The position numbers were made by a program, and so were the translations under genes. The notes beneath the pieces are model-generated. The model saw nothing but the letters and a program-made list of their open reading frames with translations, was not told the origin of the DNA and made no database searches. DNA of 64,000 bases from Tanytarsus gracilentus (lineage: Eukaryota > Arthropoda > Insecta > Diptera > Chironomidae). The stretch lies in the NCBI GenBank assembly GCA_038502055.1, contig JAXRKN010000043.1, positions 3,534,001 through 3,598,000 on the forward strand, in the 5' to 3' direction. Position 1 is the stretch's first letter. The number at the start of each line of letters is the position of its first letter. Below, in pieces: positions 38,682-49,015 of the stretch.

Positions 38682-41004
38682 TTTGTTAATTTGAAATTCT
38701 TCTTTTATTGGAACTAATTTAAATTAAAAATTCGATTCGAGATTTTTGATACTGTTAAGCACAACGTTCGAATTACGAATGACTATCAGGGAAAATTTTT
38801 CATGAGACAAAAGTTTAGCAGCAGAATTTTTCTCAATTTTTCACTTGTATACTTTTTTTTGCGAGAATATGTGATCATCTTGATGGGATTTGGTCGGAAG
38901 GGAAGAGTAAAATAATTGTTTGTGTGCGAGAGAAGGAAGTCAAAATCTGGTAACACTTTTGTTCTTTCACACGTGTTTAATAATGTTCGTGAGAGGTTCA
39001 AGAGAAAATCAAGGACAAAATTCAACCATAAGGTTGGAAAATTTTTATAGTCATCATTTCAATTTAGGGAATTTCAAAAATCTATTTATCAAAAATTTTA
39101 TGCTTTTTTTCGTTAAATCACCATGAAAATGATCCGCGCGAATTAAGTGAAACGAACTCACAAAAATTACATAAAATCTCATAATAATTCATTTCTACGC
39201 AACAGATGATCGCACAATACGCGATCATCCTAAAAATAATTCGTTCTTCACAATGAAACTGTCGCGGGATATATTTTAAATTAATAGGTATATGAAGGTT
39301 TATTTTTAAAGCTGTTTGCAAGTATTTTTGGACACACATTTTTTTAAAGATTTAATTAATTCAAAAATATACAAGTGGGTTATTCACGCAGACTTTTACG
39401 TTTAAATTCTTGCGAACTCAAGTCGTGTGGCAGTAAAAAATTTTTCGACTAGATCATTTGCTTCAGTTTTTCTAATGAGTGGCGACAAGAGAAGAAATTT
39501 TAAGCTTAAAGGCGAAAAACTGTTATTTGCATGAATTATTTTTTGTTTGCACCAAAATTTTTTGTAAGCGAAGGTAAATACAGATTATAAAATTAAAATT
39601 ATTCATCAAAGGAGGGATTAGTAATTACGACCTCAATTTTCTTCTGATACATTTTAATCTCCCTCATAAAATCCTCCTTCAATTAAAGGGCAAATAACTG
39701 TTTGTTTAGATCATTAACAAATCAATCAAAAGGTATTCTGGCAAATAAACTTCATTAATCTACTCACGTGAAGCTGCAATGAAAACAGTGATTTTTTACT
39801 GCTCTCAAGAGCAGGAAAACATTAATCGTTTAATTAAGTCCGTGTAGCAATGCATTTATACCACGCTTGACTTCATCACATATAAATCTCGACTGACAAC
39901 GTACCACATTCCTTTTTTCGACTCCTCCTCTATGGACATCATCATAAACTATGAGCTTGACCATGATTTTTTACGGCACTGAATAAGGTCGCTTCACATG
40001 TATGACAGCGAGCAGAACTAATCATTAATGAAAATTGACTGCAACAACTTTTTAAATTTTGTGGCAAATTAAGTTGTCGGCTAGTGTAATAAGAGAATTT
40101 ATTTCGTGAGCATTTTCTATTTTAGCACATCATATTTTAGAGAAAGACAGACACGAGAGAATAAAGCTAGTTTGTGGATGCAAACGATGTCAAATCAAGA
40201 TCGCGTTGTGATATTTGAGAACCCAAAAATACACAAATAAAATGATTCCGTGAAAATTAGTTTTTTTACAGAAGCAAAAAATATAATCTAGGGTTAGTTC
40301 CTCAAAATGCTTGCAGATCTTTAAATTATTCGATAAAGATATATGCAAAAAAGCACTTAGGTATGTCAAAAAATTCTTAATCCCAATAAACACAAAGTCG
40401 TCTCAGAGACAAGACACTAAATCAACATCTTACAAAAATATTTTGGTTGCAAATTTTCATGTTAATTTCAATTTCTATCCCATGTTGTGGCACACGAGTA
40501 AAAAGAATAATAAACTATATTTTTGAAGAAATAATTTAAATAGACCGCAAATAGATTATTTATGAGTTAAATTGAGTGAGATGAAAATATTTCACACGAA
40601 AATGTGAGCCACGAGTGAGGTAAAATTATTTGTATATTTTGAGATGTTAATTTTATTGTTTTACATCACATTTCAATATAATCATTTGATGATCGATGAA
40701 CACGAACGCAAGTCCATTAAAATTTATGCGTGTTTCAGCGTTGTTAAACAAGATACAAGATTCCAAGAGAGGGTCGAAAATAAATTAGTATGAGCCACAA
40801 AATCTCATAGCTTAAAAGTCTGCCCGACGATGAAATTTATGAATATAATGTTGATAGAAATAAATCAATGCAAAATGCTTCTTTCATCAAAAGGAATAAG
40901 AAAAAAATGTATGCGTGCTCTTAACGTGAGTGTTAGAGCGATTTAGAGGAGATATTTGTGTGTCGCGATGACTCAATTAATTACTGGCAAGATTTGTTCG
41001 ACCA
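38682..41004. other. Intergenic region, no gene seen
   Basis: About 2.3 kb of AT-rich sequence upstream of the left SDR gene. Several short open frames exist, none with a domain, splice continuation or composition like the neighbouring genes. It is presumably promoter and spacer DNA. Confidence 0.5.
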
Positions 41005-41462
41005 TTAATCGAATAGAGGGAAAAATAAGAAATTTTCTCGCGGTATGCAACATAAGAGGAAACACCGTCGGTTAAGCAATTTTGTATGGCAAATATGGCA
41101 CTGGAAGTCATCGGATCGTTGGTCTTGGTGATCTCGGTTAATGTGGAATCGCAGTTGAGCTTTGGTTCTAAACAAAATGGCACAAAAAGAGCAGCTATTG
41201 CCTGGATGATCTTCGTCCAGCAGATGATTCAATTTAAAGTGTGCAGCTACTATGCAAGGCCTGATGCTCTTAAAAGGACATAGCTCGCATGTAGTGAAGA
41301 CCGCGTTAATTGCATGTTTGCTTTCCTGTAAAAAATGAATAAATAAATAATTAAATTTAACCTGACTCTCTACTTTACTTTGTGACATATTAAGCTTTGT
41401 GCCCAGTTAGTCTGAAATCCGCAGTCGCTGATACCGCAAGTAAAACGCTTCTCTTCTTCCAT
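41005..41462 (-). CDS. Small C2H2 zinc-finger protein, possibly incomplete at the 3' end
   Basis: Two exons are supported: 41462 to about 41379 (MEEEKRFTCGISDCGFQ...ICHK), then 41325-41005 after a ttttttacag acceptor. Together they give about 134 aa. Splicing completes finger 1 as C-x4-C-x12-H-x4-H, with the second His (ESKH) in exon 2. Fingers 2 (CELCPF...HFKLNH) and 3 (CSFCAI...HINRDH) are complete. A fourth begins FQCHICHTKLLNR, but what follows (CFLLCCIPRENF) has no His pair. Either the finger is lost, or a further intron starts near CGACG|gtgttt and the real 3' exon was not found. It would be a nucleic-acid-binding protein of unknown target. The spliced finger strongly argues that exons 1 and 2 are real. 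The downstream end is uncertain. Confidence 0.6.
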
Positions 41463-41857
41463 TTTTCGCAAAAATTTCGCGCTTTTGAATGAAAAAGTAA
41501 ATACTGAACAGGGGGTTAGTGACTTAAAAAAACAATGTGATTTCAAATTTGAGAAGGAATTGTACGTTACATATTTAAATAAAATTAAAAGGATTTTGCT
41601 AAGAGGGAATAACAGCAAAAGAAGTTACGTGAAGAGAAAAAAATTTGTAACTCAAATGTGAATAAAATAAGTAAAAAAATAAAAAATTTTTTTTAAACTA
41701 GATATTTCGCAAGGAAAATTATTAATTAAAATAATATCTGTAAATATTTTGACATTTTCATACATGTTGTTATAACTCTCTTTTGAGAACTTAAAACTAA
41801 ATTTTGGTATTTGCTTTATCGCAAGATATTAAACATATGTATGCAATACTTGAATGA

Positions 41858-41979
41858 ATTTAATATTGGAATTTAAGATCCAAAAATTAGAGAAGTGAAG
41901 CGGTAATTTTTGTTTGATTGATGTTTTTTAAAACCGCTCCACTTCTCTAATTTTTGGATCTTAAATTCCAATATTAAAT
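41858..41979. repeat. Near-perfect inverted repeat (foldback), 47-bp arms
   Basis: The left arm 41858-41904 and right arm 41933-41979 are reverse complements with a single mismatch (gaagtgAagcgg against gaagtgGagcgg), separated by a 28-bp loop. The arms include ATTGGAATTTAAGATCC and AAAAATTAGAGAAGTG. The near identity suggests recent origin or gene-conversion upkeep. It could be a small foldback or MITE-type element; no target-site duplication is clear. Confidence 0.93.
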
Positions 41980-42034
41980 ATAAGTTTTGGTTTCTTTTTT
42001 TTGATTTTTTCTTTTTTTGGTCCTCAATTTCGTA

Positions 42035-42057
42035 GGGGGGAAGGGTTAGGGGGTGGG
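42035..42057 (+). other. Canonical G-quadruplex motif
   Basis: Four G-runs (G6, G3, G5, G3) are separated by loops of 2, 3 and 1 nt (AA, TTA, T), meeting the standard G3+N1-7 pattern. It is exceptional in such AT-rich DNA and lies between the foldback and the tandem array. Formation in vivo is not shown. Confidence 0.8.
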
Positions 42058-42113
42058 TGTGTTTTGTGTTTGGGGTGTAAATTTTAAAATATTTTTTGAC
42101 CGTTATTTTTACA

Positions 42114-42162
42114 CAACATCTGTTGCTTCGCAACAGATGTTGATTCCGGTCGTGAACGACCG
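42114..42162. repeat. Two adjacent perfect hairpins
   Basis: Hairpin 1: CAACATCTGTTGC (42114-42126), loop TTC, then its exact complement to 42142. Hairpin 2: CGGTCG (42147-42152), loop TGAA, then CGACCG to 42162. Both are perfect, 4 bp apart, and just upstream of the 162-bp array. They could be element ends or stable RNA stems. Confidence 0.85.
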
Positions 42163-42216
42163 AGAGAAAGAAAGAGAGCTAAATGAGATTGCGGGAGTAA
42201 GAGAGAAGGGAGAAAA

Positions 42217-42962
42217 ATAATTTCACTCACACACTCACGGGGTGAAAAAAATAATTTTTTTTTGAAACTTTTAAATTTATTTGTGTTCCAATCGAAGAAT
42301 TGAAAACTAAAGAAGGCTGCATCGTTAGATTTTTGAAATTAATTAATTAAGGCACTCAAAAAGTTGCAGATGTGAAAAATAATTTCACTCACACACTCAC
42401 GGGGTGAAAAAAATAATTTTTTTTTTTGAAACTTTTAAATTTATTTGTGTTCCAATCGAAGAATTGAAAACTAAAGAAGGCTGCATCGTTAGATTTTTGA
42501 AATTAATTAATTAAGGCACTCAAAAAGTTGCAGATGTGAAAAATAATTTCACTCACACACTCACGGGGTGAAAAAAATAATTTTTTTTTTAAATGTTTAA
42601 TTTTTTGTGTTATGAAATTGAACTAAAGAAGTGCATCGTTAGATTTTGAAATTAATTAATTAAGGCACTCAAAAAGTTGCAGATGTGAAAAATAATTTCA
42701 CTCACACACTCACGGGGTGAAAAAAATAATTTTTTTTTGAAACTTTTAAATTTATTGTGTTCCAATCGAAGAATTGAAAACTAAAGAAGGCTGCATCGTT
42801 AGATTTTTGAAATTAATTAATTAAGGCACTCAAAAAGTTGCAGATGTGAAAAATAATTTCACTCACACACTCACGGGGTGAAAAAAATAATTTTTTTTTG
42901 AAACTTTTAAATTTATTTGTGTTCCAATCGAAGAATTGAAAACTAAAGAAGGCAGCATCGTT
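42217..42962. repeat. Tandem array of a ~162-bp repeat (about 4.6 copies)
   Basis: The landmark TTTCACTCACACACTCACGG recurs at 42221, 42383, 42547, 42696 and 42857, giving periods of 162, 164, 149 and 161 bp. Each unit also contains CCAATCGAAGAATTGAAAAC, CTGCATCGTTAG, AATTAATTAATTAAGGCAC and AAAAAGTTGCAGATGTG. Within the landmark TTTCAC and GTGAAA can pair. Most copies are almost identical; the third has a ~15-bp net loss. The last copy stops after GCAGCATCGTT. This is a satellite-type repeat in a euchromatic spacer. Confidence 0.95.
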
Positions 42963-44865
42963 TGTTATACTGCTCTAACGCCAAATATTTATTTCACGCA
43001 AAAACAAAGCAAGCGGAGAGATTTGAGAGAAAAATATGTGTGACAGCACTAAAATTCTTTTACATGATCAAGAAAAACTTTAAACTCAAACTATTGTCAT
43101 GTAGAAAATTTTGAATTTCCTCATTTCTCTATCCGCCACTTTTAAATTTAATTTTATTCGAAATTTTTCGTATAACAGACAATTTTAAAACATCTAATAA
43201 ACTATTGCGTAGAAAACGAGAATTTGTTTTTCTCTTTCGTTCAGCATCGTGGTGTGTGATCTTCAAATTATATTATATTAAAAACTTTATTTATGATCAC
43301 TTTGGTGGGAAAGAAAAAAAATCTTAGTTTTCCCTCTGTAATTAATGTGCGGGATTGCATTTAAAATCTCGTCATGAGTTATTTCACAGTCATCTAATGA
43401 GAACGAAGTGCAAAAAGGTTTTACTTATTTTTGATTTATTAATTAAGTTAAAAACTTTATTACATTGTCATTAATTACACCGCCACCTGCACTTTTCTTC
43501 CTCATGCTGTGTTTTGACAAATTTAAATGCCTTTCGTTTAAAAATTTTATTATATAAGAAAATAAGCAGAAATTGTCGTAAAACAAAAGCGCGTAAAAAG
43601 CACACATTAATGAACATTCAACAACTTGTCAGATTTACGAGGACATTAAATGACTCTTAAAAACTTAAAACTGCTCTAATTTGCTATAATCGTAAAAAGT
43701 TGAATCCTTATTGAATGAGTCAATAAAGGAACAAATTAGGATCAACGAAGATCGCGATTTGAGTCAACAAACGTTAATCGCGGTTATTTTTCTTTTTCTT
43801 TGAACAAATTGAGTCATGAGATGAGAGACTAATGGTCGACTTTTCTTAATGATGTAAATAATTTCCTCGTGCTGTTTTCTTTTATAAACCCAAGCATCAA
43901 GGTGGTTTATATACACAATAAGATCAGTCGCAGTCGTAAGATTTAAAAATTTTAACAACCTAGGCATATAAAACTTGAATAAAAAAGTATCAATTAACGT
44001 CATTCAATCTAAAGTCCTCACCGCTATCATTAGAGTTGTCTTGGCCTCTCTCTCACTCGCTCATGGAATAATTATTATTATTCCGTGTAGGAAGACGAAC
44101 TTAAAAAATTTTCCAAGGTAATTTTAATGATTGTGGGTGGATATAAAAGGAGAAGAAACCTGAATGAGAAATTTCTTTCAACCAGTTATTATTAGCGGCG
44201 AGTTTTTATTAATAATTTTAGCTGACTCTTATCTCTTTGCTTGTTTTAACGAGACACATTCCTCAAGAATGATTTCTCACTTCTTGTTATTTTGTTTGAC
44301 AAATTCGATCAAAGCCGAGTTTAAAAAGACAGCAACATGGCAAGAAGAAATCGGAAATTTTCTCTTTTAACGCCTCTTTCTCGATGTGTCGCCATTTCAA
44401 GTATTTAATAACTCGAGAAATAGCATGACGAAATGTCGATGGCGATATAATACATAAGAGCCTCGACCTTCAGTTCCTATTTCGCATGGACGCAAAACAT
44501 TGAAGGAAATTTTCAAACGTGGACTCTCGAAGATCACGAAAAAAATTTATTCACCATCGGGCAATTCTAATTCGTGTACAGACGAGAAACAAAAAATTGT
44601 GAGTTTTTCTCTCCCTCAACCACTACCAAGATCCTTCTCAATCTTTTCTATTTTATTCGCAAAATAATTTTCATTCGCTTCCGAGTTGGGCGAGCGTATG
44701 GTGGTGATACTTTTCATTCGTCGAAGTAATTTTCTCGCATTATTTTTCCTGCAATCATTTAAGACAGTCTTAGAGAAGAGGTGTGTGAACTGCATTTAAA
44801 TAAAGCAATAAATTGTTTTAGCGGTTTAAAATTTATTATCAAAAGATTTCAATAAAATACTCAAA

Positions 44866-46626
44866 ATGTACAAGTGGAACGGACGAGTTGCAATAATCAC
44901 TGGTGCTTCAACAGCAATTGGACAAGCTATTGTAAGAAAATTGGTGGAAAATGGCTTGACAGTGTGTGCAATCGCAAAAAAAAGTGGCGTGGGCAAGTTA
45001 GACGTAAGTTAATTAATTTTCTACTTGGAAACAAAATTCTTAATCACTGATATTGGTGGGCGCTTAATCGCTACACAACAACTGATCTACCACAAAAATT
45101 GGCTACGCGTAATCTAAACCCACGCATATTTTTAGTGCTGTTGAAATAAAAATTTATGAGAGAAATGATTTTAGGCACTCAACACATCACTTTTTGATGT
45201 AAAAGGAAAAATGTTTGCATATGAATGTGATATAAATGACGAGGAGGTGAGCACAGGAAATTGCAATATTTATTGCTGACTATAAGTAAACTTTTTTCAG
45301 CAAGTCAAAGCCGTGTTTAGACACATTGGCGAAAAATACGACGGTGTTGATTTGCTAGTGAACAATGCAAATCTTATTAAGAAGGGATTTATAATGGACG
45401 ATAAGAACACTGCAGACATGTACGAAATCATGGAAACAAACGTTCTCTCATTATGTGTTGTGACACGTGAAGCGGTGAAATTGATGCGAATGAGAGATTT
45501 AGACCGCAAAGACGTCGGTCATATAATAAACATAAATTCAATTTTTGGTCATAAAGTTACGGCATGCACGGTAAGAAAAGCTCACATTGCCTCTAAAAAA
45601 TCGCGTAATACCATTTGCAAATTTTTTCAGCCAGGAACAAAGCCAATGAATGGAATGTATGCAGCCACTAAGTAAGTCATTGATGATTTTTAAAGAAATA
45701 ATTTCTAAATGAGCTTTTATTAAATAATTTGTAAAGATATGCTGCCACTGCAATCACTGAGACCGTTCGACAGGAACTTCAATTTCTAGGTTAACTAATT
45801 TATTTCTTACGCCTCGCATTAATAACTTTTAATTAATTTTTTAATTAGATGAAACTGTGAAAGTTACCGCTGTCACCCCAGGCTTGGTTGAGTCTGATAT
45901 TGTATATGTAAGTCATTTACTAAAACTTTGGAAGCTTATCGTTTGAAAAAATTCAAGCATGTGACGTCCAAAACGCATGTTTTTATTTGTTTTCAGTGGA
46001 AATTCCTGGATTTTTGAAAATTTAAAGAACAAAAATTAATGAATCAATTCAGTTCTTTTCCAGGCGTGGAAACTCCGGACCATGGCCTCTAGGGCAAAAT
46101 GTTAATTATAAAATAGTTTTTGTCTTTTATCCTTTTTCATGATTAAACCTTTTGTTTCAAACTCAAACACTGCCTAATTCGAAAGTTTTTAAATATAATA
46201 TTAACCAGCCTGATTGATTTTCTAATAATTTTCTTTTAAACTTAAATTTTTATCATGACTTAAGTTAATTTTTAATTTAAAACTGAATTTAACTTTTAAT
46301 CCTCAGTTAAACATTCTGGCTACCGATTTCGAAGTTTCCATGCCTTGTGTTTTGTTTGAGAAAACTCAAAATTAATGTTTTTTACAATTTTGATTAACCT
46401 CAAATAATTTTAGGAAAATTCCAACGATGAAATCATAAAATTGATGCCAGCTTTAAAGCCAATTGACGTTGCTGCGGCCGTAATTTTCGCCCTCTCCGTA
46501 AAGGAGAATGTTGAAGTAAATTATAAATTTTATTTAATTTTTCCTCAAGAGACTCAAAAGTTTTTTGAATTTCTTTAATTTTAGATACATGAAATCATAA
46601 TAAAGCCTGTTGGAGAATATCTTTAA
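44866..46626 (+). CDS. Short-chain dehydrogenase/reductase, diverged paralogue of the 36.6-kb gene
   Basis: Eight exons: 44866-45003, 45175-45246, 45301-45570, 45631-45671, 45737-45789, 45849-45907, 46414-46515, 46585-46626. They join to 258 aa. It shares long blocks with the left SDR (VTREAVKLM, NINSIFGHK, PGTKP.NGMY, IIKPVGEYL). The catalytic Ser150 and the Tyr170-x3-Lys174 pair are kept (YAATK). The cofactor-binding motifs have drifted: TGASTAIG instead of TGxxxGxG (Gly17 to Ala), and NNAN instead of NNAG at residue 94. The enzyme may still bind NADP(H) with altered specificity, or have lost activity. The middle is one 41-nt exon where the left copy has three microexons. Fold assignment is certain, function not. 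A 507-bp intron precedes exon 7. Confidence 0.9.
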
Positions 46627-47053
46627 AGGAACTAAAATTCTGCAAGTGGCACGAGATAAAATTATTGAATCTTTGGCAATGAATTTGATGTTTTTGGCAA
46701 GTCTTCGTAAATAATTCACCTACGTATATTAAAGAGTAATTCACAAATTTAACTTTGATGTAATGATATGATCGGGTATTATAAATTCTAACTTAGTGAT
46801 TAATTGTAAAATATTAATAAAATGTAAAAGTTTGATTGGAAATTTAATCAAGTCTATTAATTTTATCATTTTAATAAAAGTTGAGATTTTAAATTGATTT
46901 TAATTTAATGCCTATTGCATTTTTTTCTTTAAAACATTTTAACGTCATGAAAAATTCAAATCTTAAATTACAAAGTAAACAATTCGCCCTTGTAAAATTG
47001 TACAATTTCAAAATAAGTTTCAATAGGAAAAAAAATATGAAATTAAAATTAAA
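46627..47053. other. Spacer between SDR and Lkb1, no gene seen
   Basis: 427 bp of very AT-rich DNA with AATAAA-like hexamers (for example near 46816) suited to the SDR 3' end, followed by the presumed Lkb1 promoter. No other feature is recognised. Confidence 0.45.
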
Positions 47054-48626
47054 ATGAGTGAAGAATTAGAAGAGGCAAATGCTGGCCAACCAGCTCCGAC
47101 AGTCGCTTGGCTCAATGACGATGAGATTGAGCACATGGACTTTCAAACAATCTCAAATTCCCTGCAATTATTTAATCGAGTATCCTCGCAAGAAATAGTG
47201 TACAAGAAAAAAAACAATGGTTCGGTCAAGATGATTGGGAAGTATTGCATGGGTGACAAGCTGGGCGAGGGAAGTTATGGAAAGGTTAAAGAAGTGCTGG
47301 ATAGTGAATCTCTTTGTCGAAGAGCTGTGAAGGTACGCAAGTCATTAGAAATAGAAACAATTGCCTTCAATTAAAAATCTGGCATCAACTAGTCTTAATT
47401 AAAAATATTTTTATTTGGCTGTTTTTAGATTCTTGCAAAGCGTAAACTTCGAAGAATTCCAAATGGCGAGGCAAACGTCCGAAACGAGATAATTTTTCTG
47501 CGATCGATTAAACATAAAAACGTAGTTGAGCTAATTGATGTGCTCTACAATGAGGAGAAGCAGAAGATGTATCTAGTGATGGAATATTGCGTTTGTGTCC
47601 TTCAAGAAATGCTCGCGTCAGCACCCGAACAGAAGCTGCCGCTCTTTCAAGCACACAAATATTTTATTCAATTAATCGAGGGTTTGCAATATCTTCATGG
47701 GCAAGGCGTCATTCACAACGATATAAAACCTGGAAACCTGCTAGTGACACTTGACGACACGCTTAAAATCTCTGATTTTGGAGTGGCTGAGAAACTTGAT
47801 CCATTCGCATTAGATGACACATGTACAAAGGGGCAAGGTTCGCCTGCTTTTCAGCCTCCGGAAATCGCAAATGGACATGATACATTTTCTGGCTACAAAG
47901 CAGACGTATGGAGTGCTGGTGTTTCGCTGTAAAATATTCAATTCATTTCTTTCTATTTGTGCTATAATTAAGATGTTTTTTAAGCTTTAATATCACAACT
48001 GGAAGCTATCCTTTCGAAGGTGACAACATTTATAGACTATTGGAGAATATTGGAAAAGGCGTTTGGAGTGTTCCTGATGACTTAGATGTACTGCTAACTG
48101 ATTTACTGACAAATATGCTGAAATTTGACTCGAAAGATCGCTTTACGATTCAACAAATTCGTAATCATTCGTGGTTCATGTCTTCACCAATTAATACGGG
48201 TGAGTATCGGTGTCATTGTCTAAGTATTCCTTTAAATCCTAAATTTCAGGAGATCGCGTTCCTGTACCACCACTTAAAGGAGACGTTGTTCGGAGCTCGA
48301 CAGTGTTGCCTTATTTAGAATCTTATCATTACGAGAGCCGCCAGAGCAATGTCTACTTTACAGAACATGACTTGAATGGTGAGCAACTTAAAAATTTTGT
48401 TATTATTCCGCTTAACATGCACTTTATAGAAGCGGAAGACTCCATTCGACAACAAGAGACTTCATCATCATCTCAGCAAATTAGCAAAAGAAATAGTATT
48501 ACAAATCAAGATAATCTACAATCATCATCGGACGTGACAACCTCCAGCACCAAGAAGCGACGATCAAAAAAGAAATTCATTTCCTGCGTGAGTGTTAAAA
48601 AATTGACTCATTGTCGTCAGTCTTAA
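47054..48626 (+). CDS. Lkb1: Serine/threonine kinase LKB1 (STK11)
   Basis: Five exons: 47054-47332, 47429-47928, 47985-48199, 48250-48378, 48430-48626. They give 439 aa (human 433). The kinase domain starts at IGKYCMGDKLGEGSYGKV. The ATP-binding Lys93 ends exon 1 (RRAVK), the catalytic Asp191 is in VIHNDIKPGN, and the metal-binding Asp209 is in DFG. LKB1 signatures KLRRIPNGEANV, VLYNEEKQKMYLVMEYCV, GSPAFQPPEIANG and FNITTGSYPFEGDN are unmistakable. LKB1 works with STRAD and MO25 to phosphorylate AMPK and related kinases, controlling energy and polarity. The C-terminal tail is basic and Ser-rich and ends HCRQS, a CAAX-like prenylation box matching the role of the human CKQQ end. A good donor (ttcctgc|gtgagt) lies 11 codons before the stop and could give another C-terminus. 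Confidence 0.97.
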
Positions 48627-49015
48627 AAGAAAAGCAAACCCTTAATTTCGTACGACGATTAAAGACATTTCTTTCCCATGCGTCGATTTATTTTCAACAA
48701 AATTTAATTTAATTTTAATTATTAAAATTTTAATTTAGTCATTTAATCTCTTCATATAGATACACGTCTAAGTATAAAAGAAAACACTCATGGGGGATGA
48801 AATACAATATTATTATTAGTTGATATCCATTTTGTGTAAACATTTTTTCGATTTTCTGACCATTCAATCGAACTTGCAAAGGAAAATTATCATTATTAAA
48901 AAATACGAGATGAAAACAATTAAAAATGTTTGATGATGATGAAAATAAAAAAAGTTATTATAAAAAAATATATTTGAAATTATCTTATGAGATTAAAATT
49001 TTCGCGAATCTGTTT

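Larger units (their letters stand above)
41463..44865. other. Repeat-bearing intergenic region
   Basis: 3.4 kb between the zinc-finger gene and the right SDR gene. It holds a foldback (41858-41979), a G-quadruplex motif, two small hairpins and a ~162-bp tandem array (42217-42962), listed separately. From 42963 to 44865 I see only AT-rich sequence without a gene; the right SDR promoter must lie at its end. Confidence 0.6.

Noticed and set aside
42035..42057. Telomere-like GGGTTAGGG
   Set aside because: Only one chance occurrence, not a tandem TTAGGG array; dipterans are not known for TTAGGG telomeres.
42217..42962. CRISPR-like array of repeats and spacers
   Set aside because: The whole ~162-bp unit repeats, with no unique spacers, and the DNA is clearly eukaryotic.
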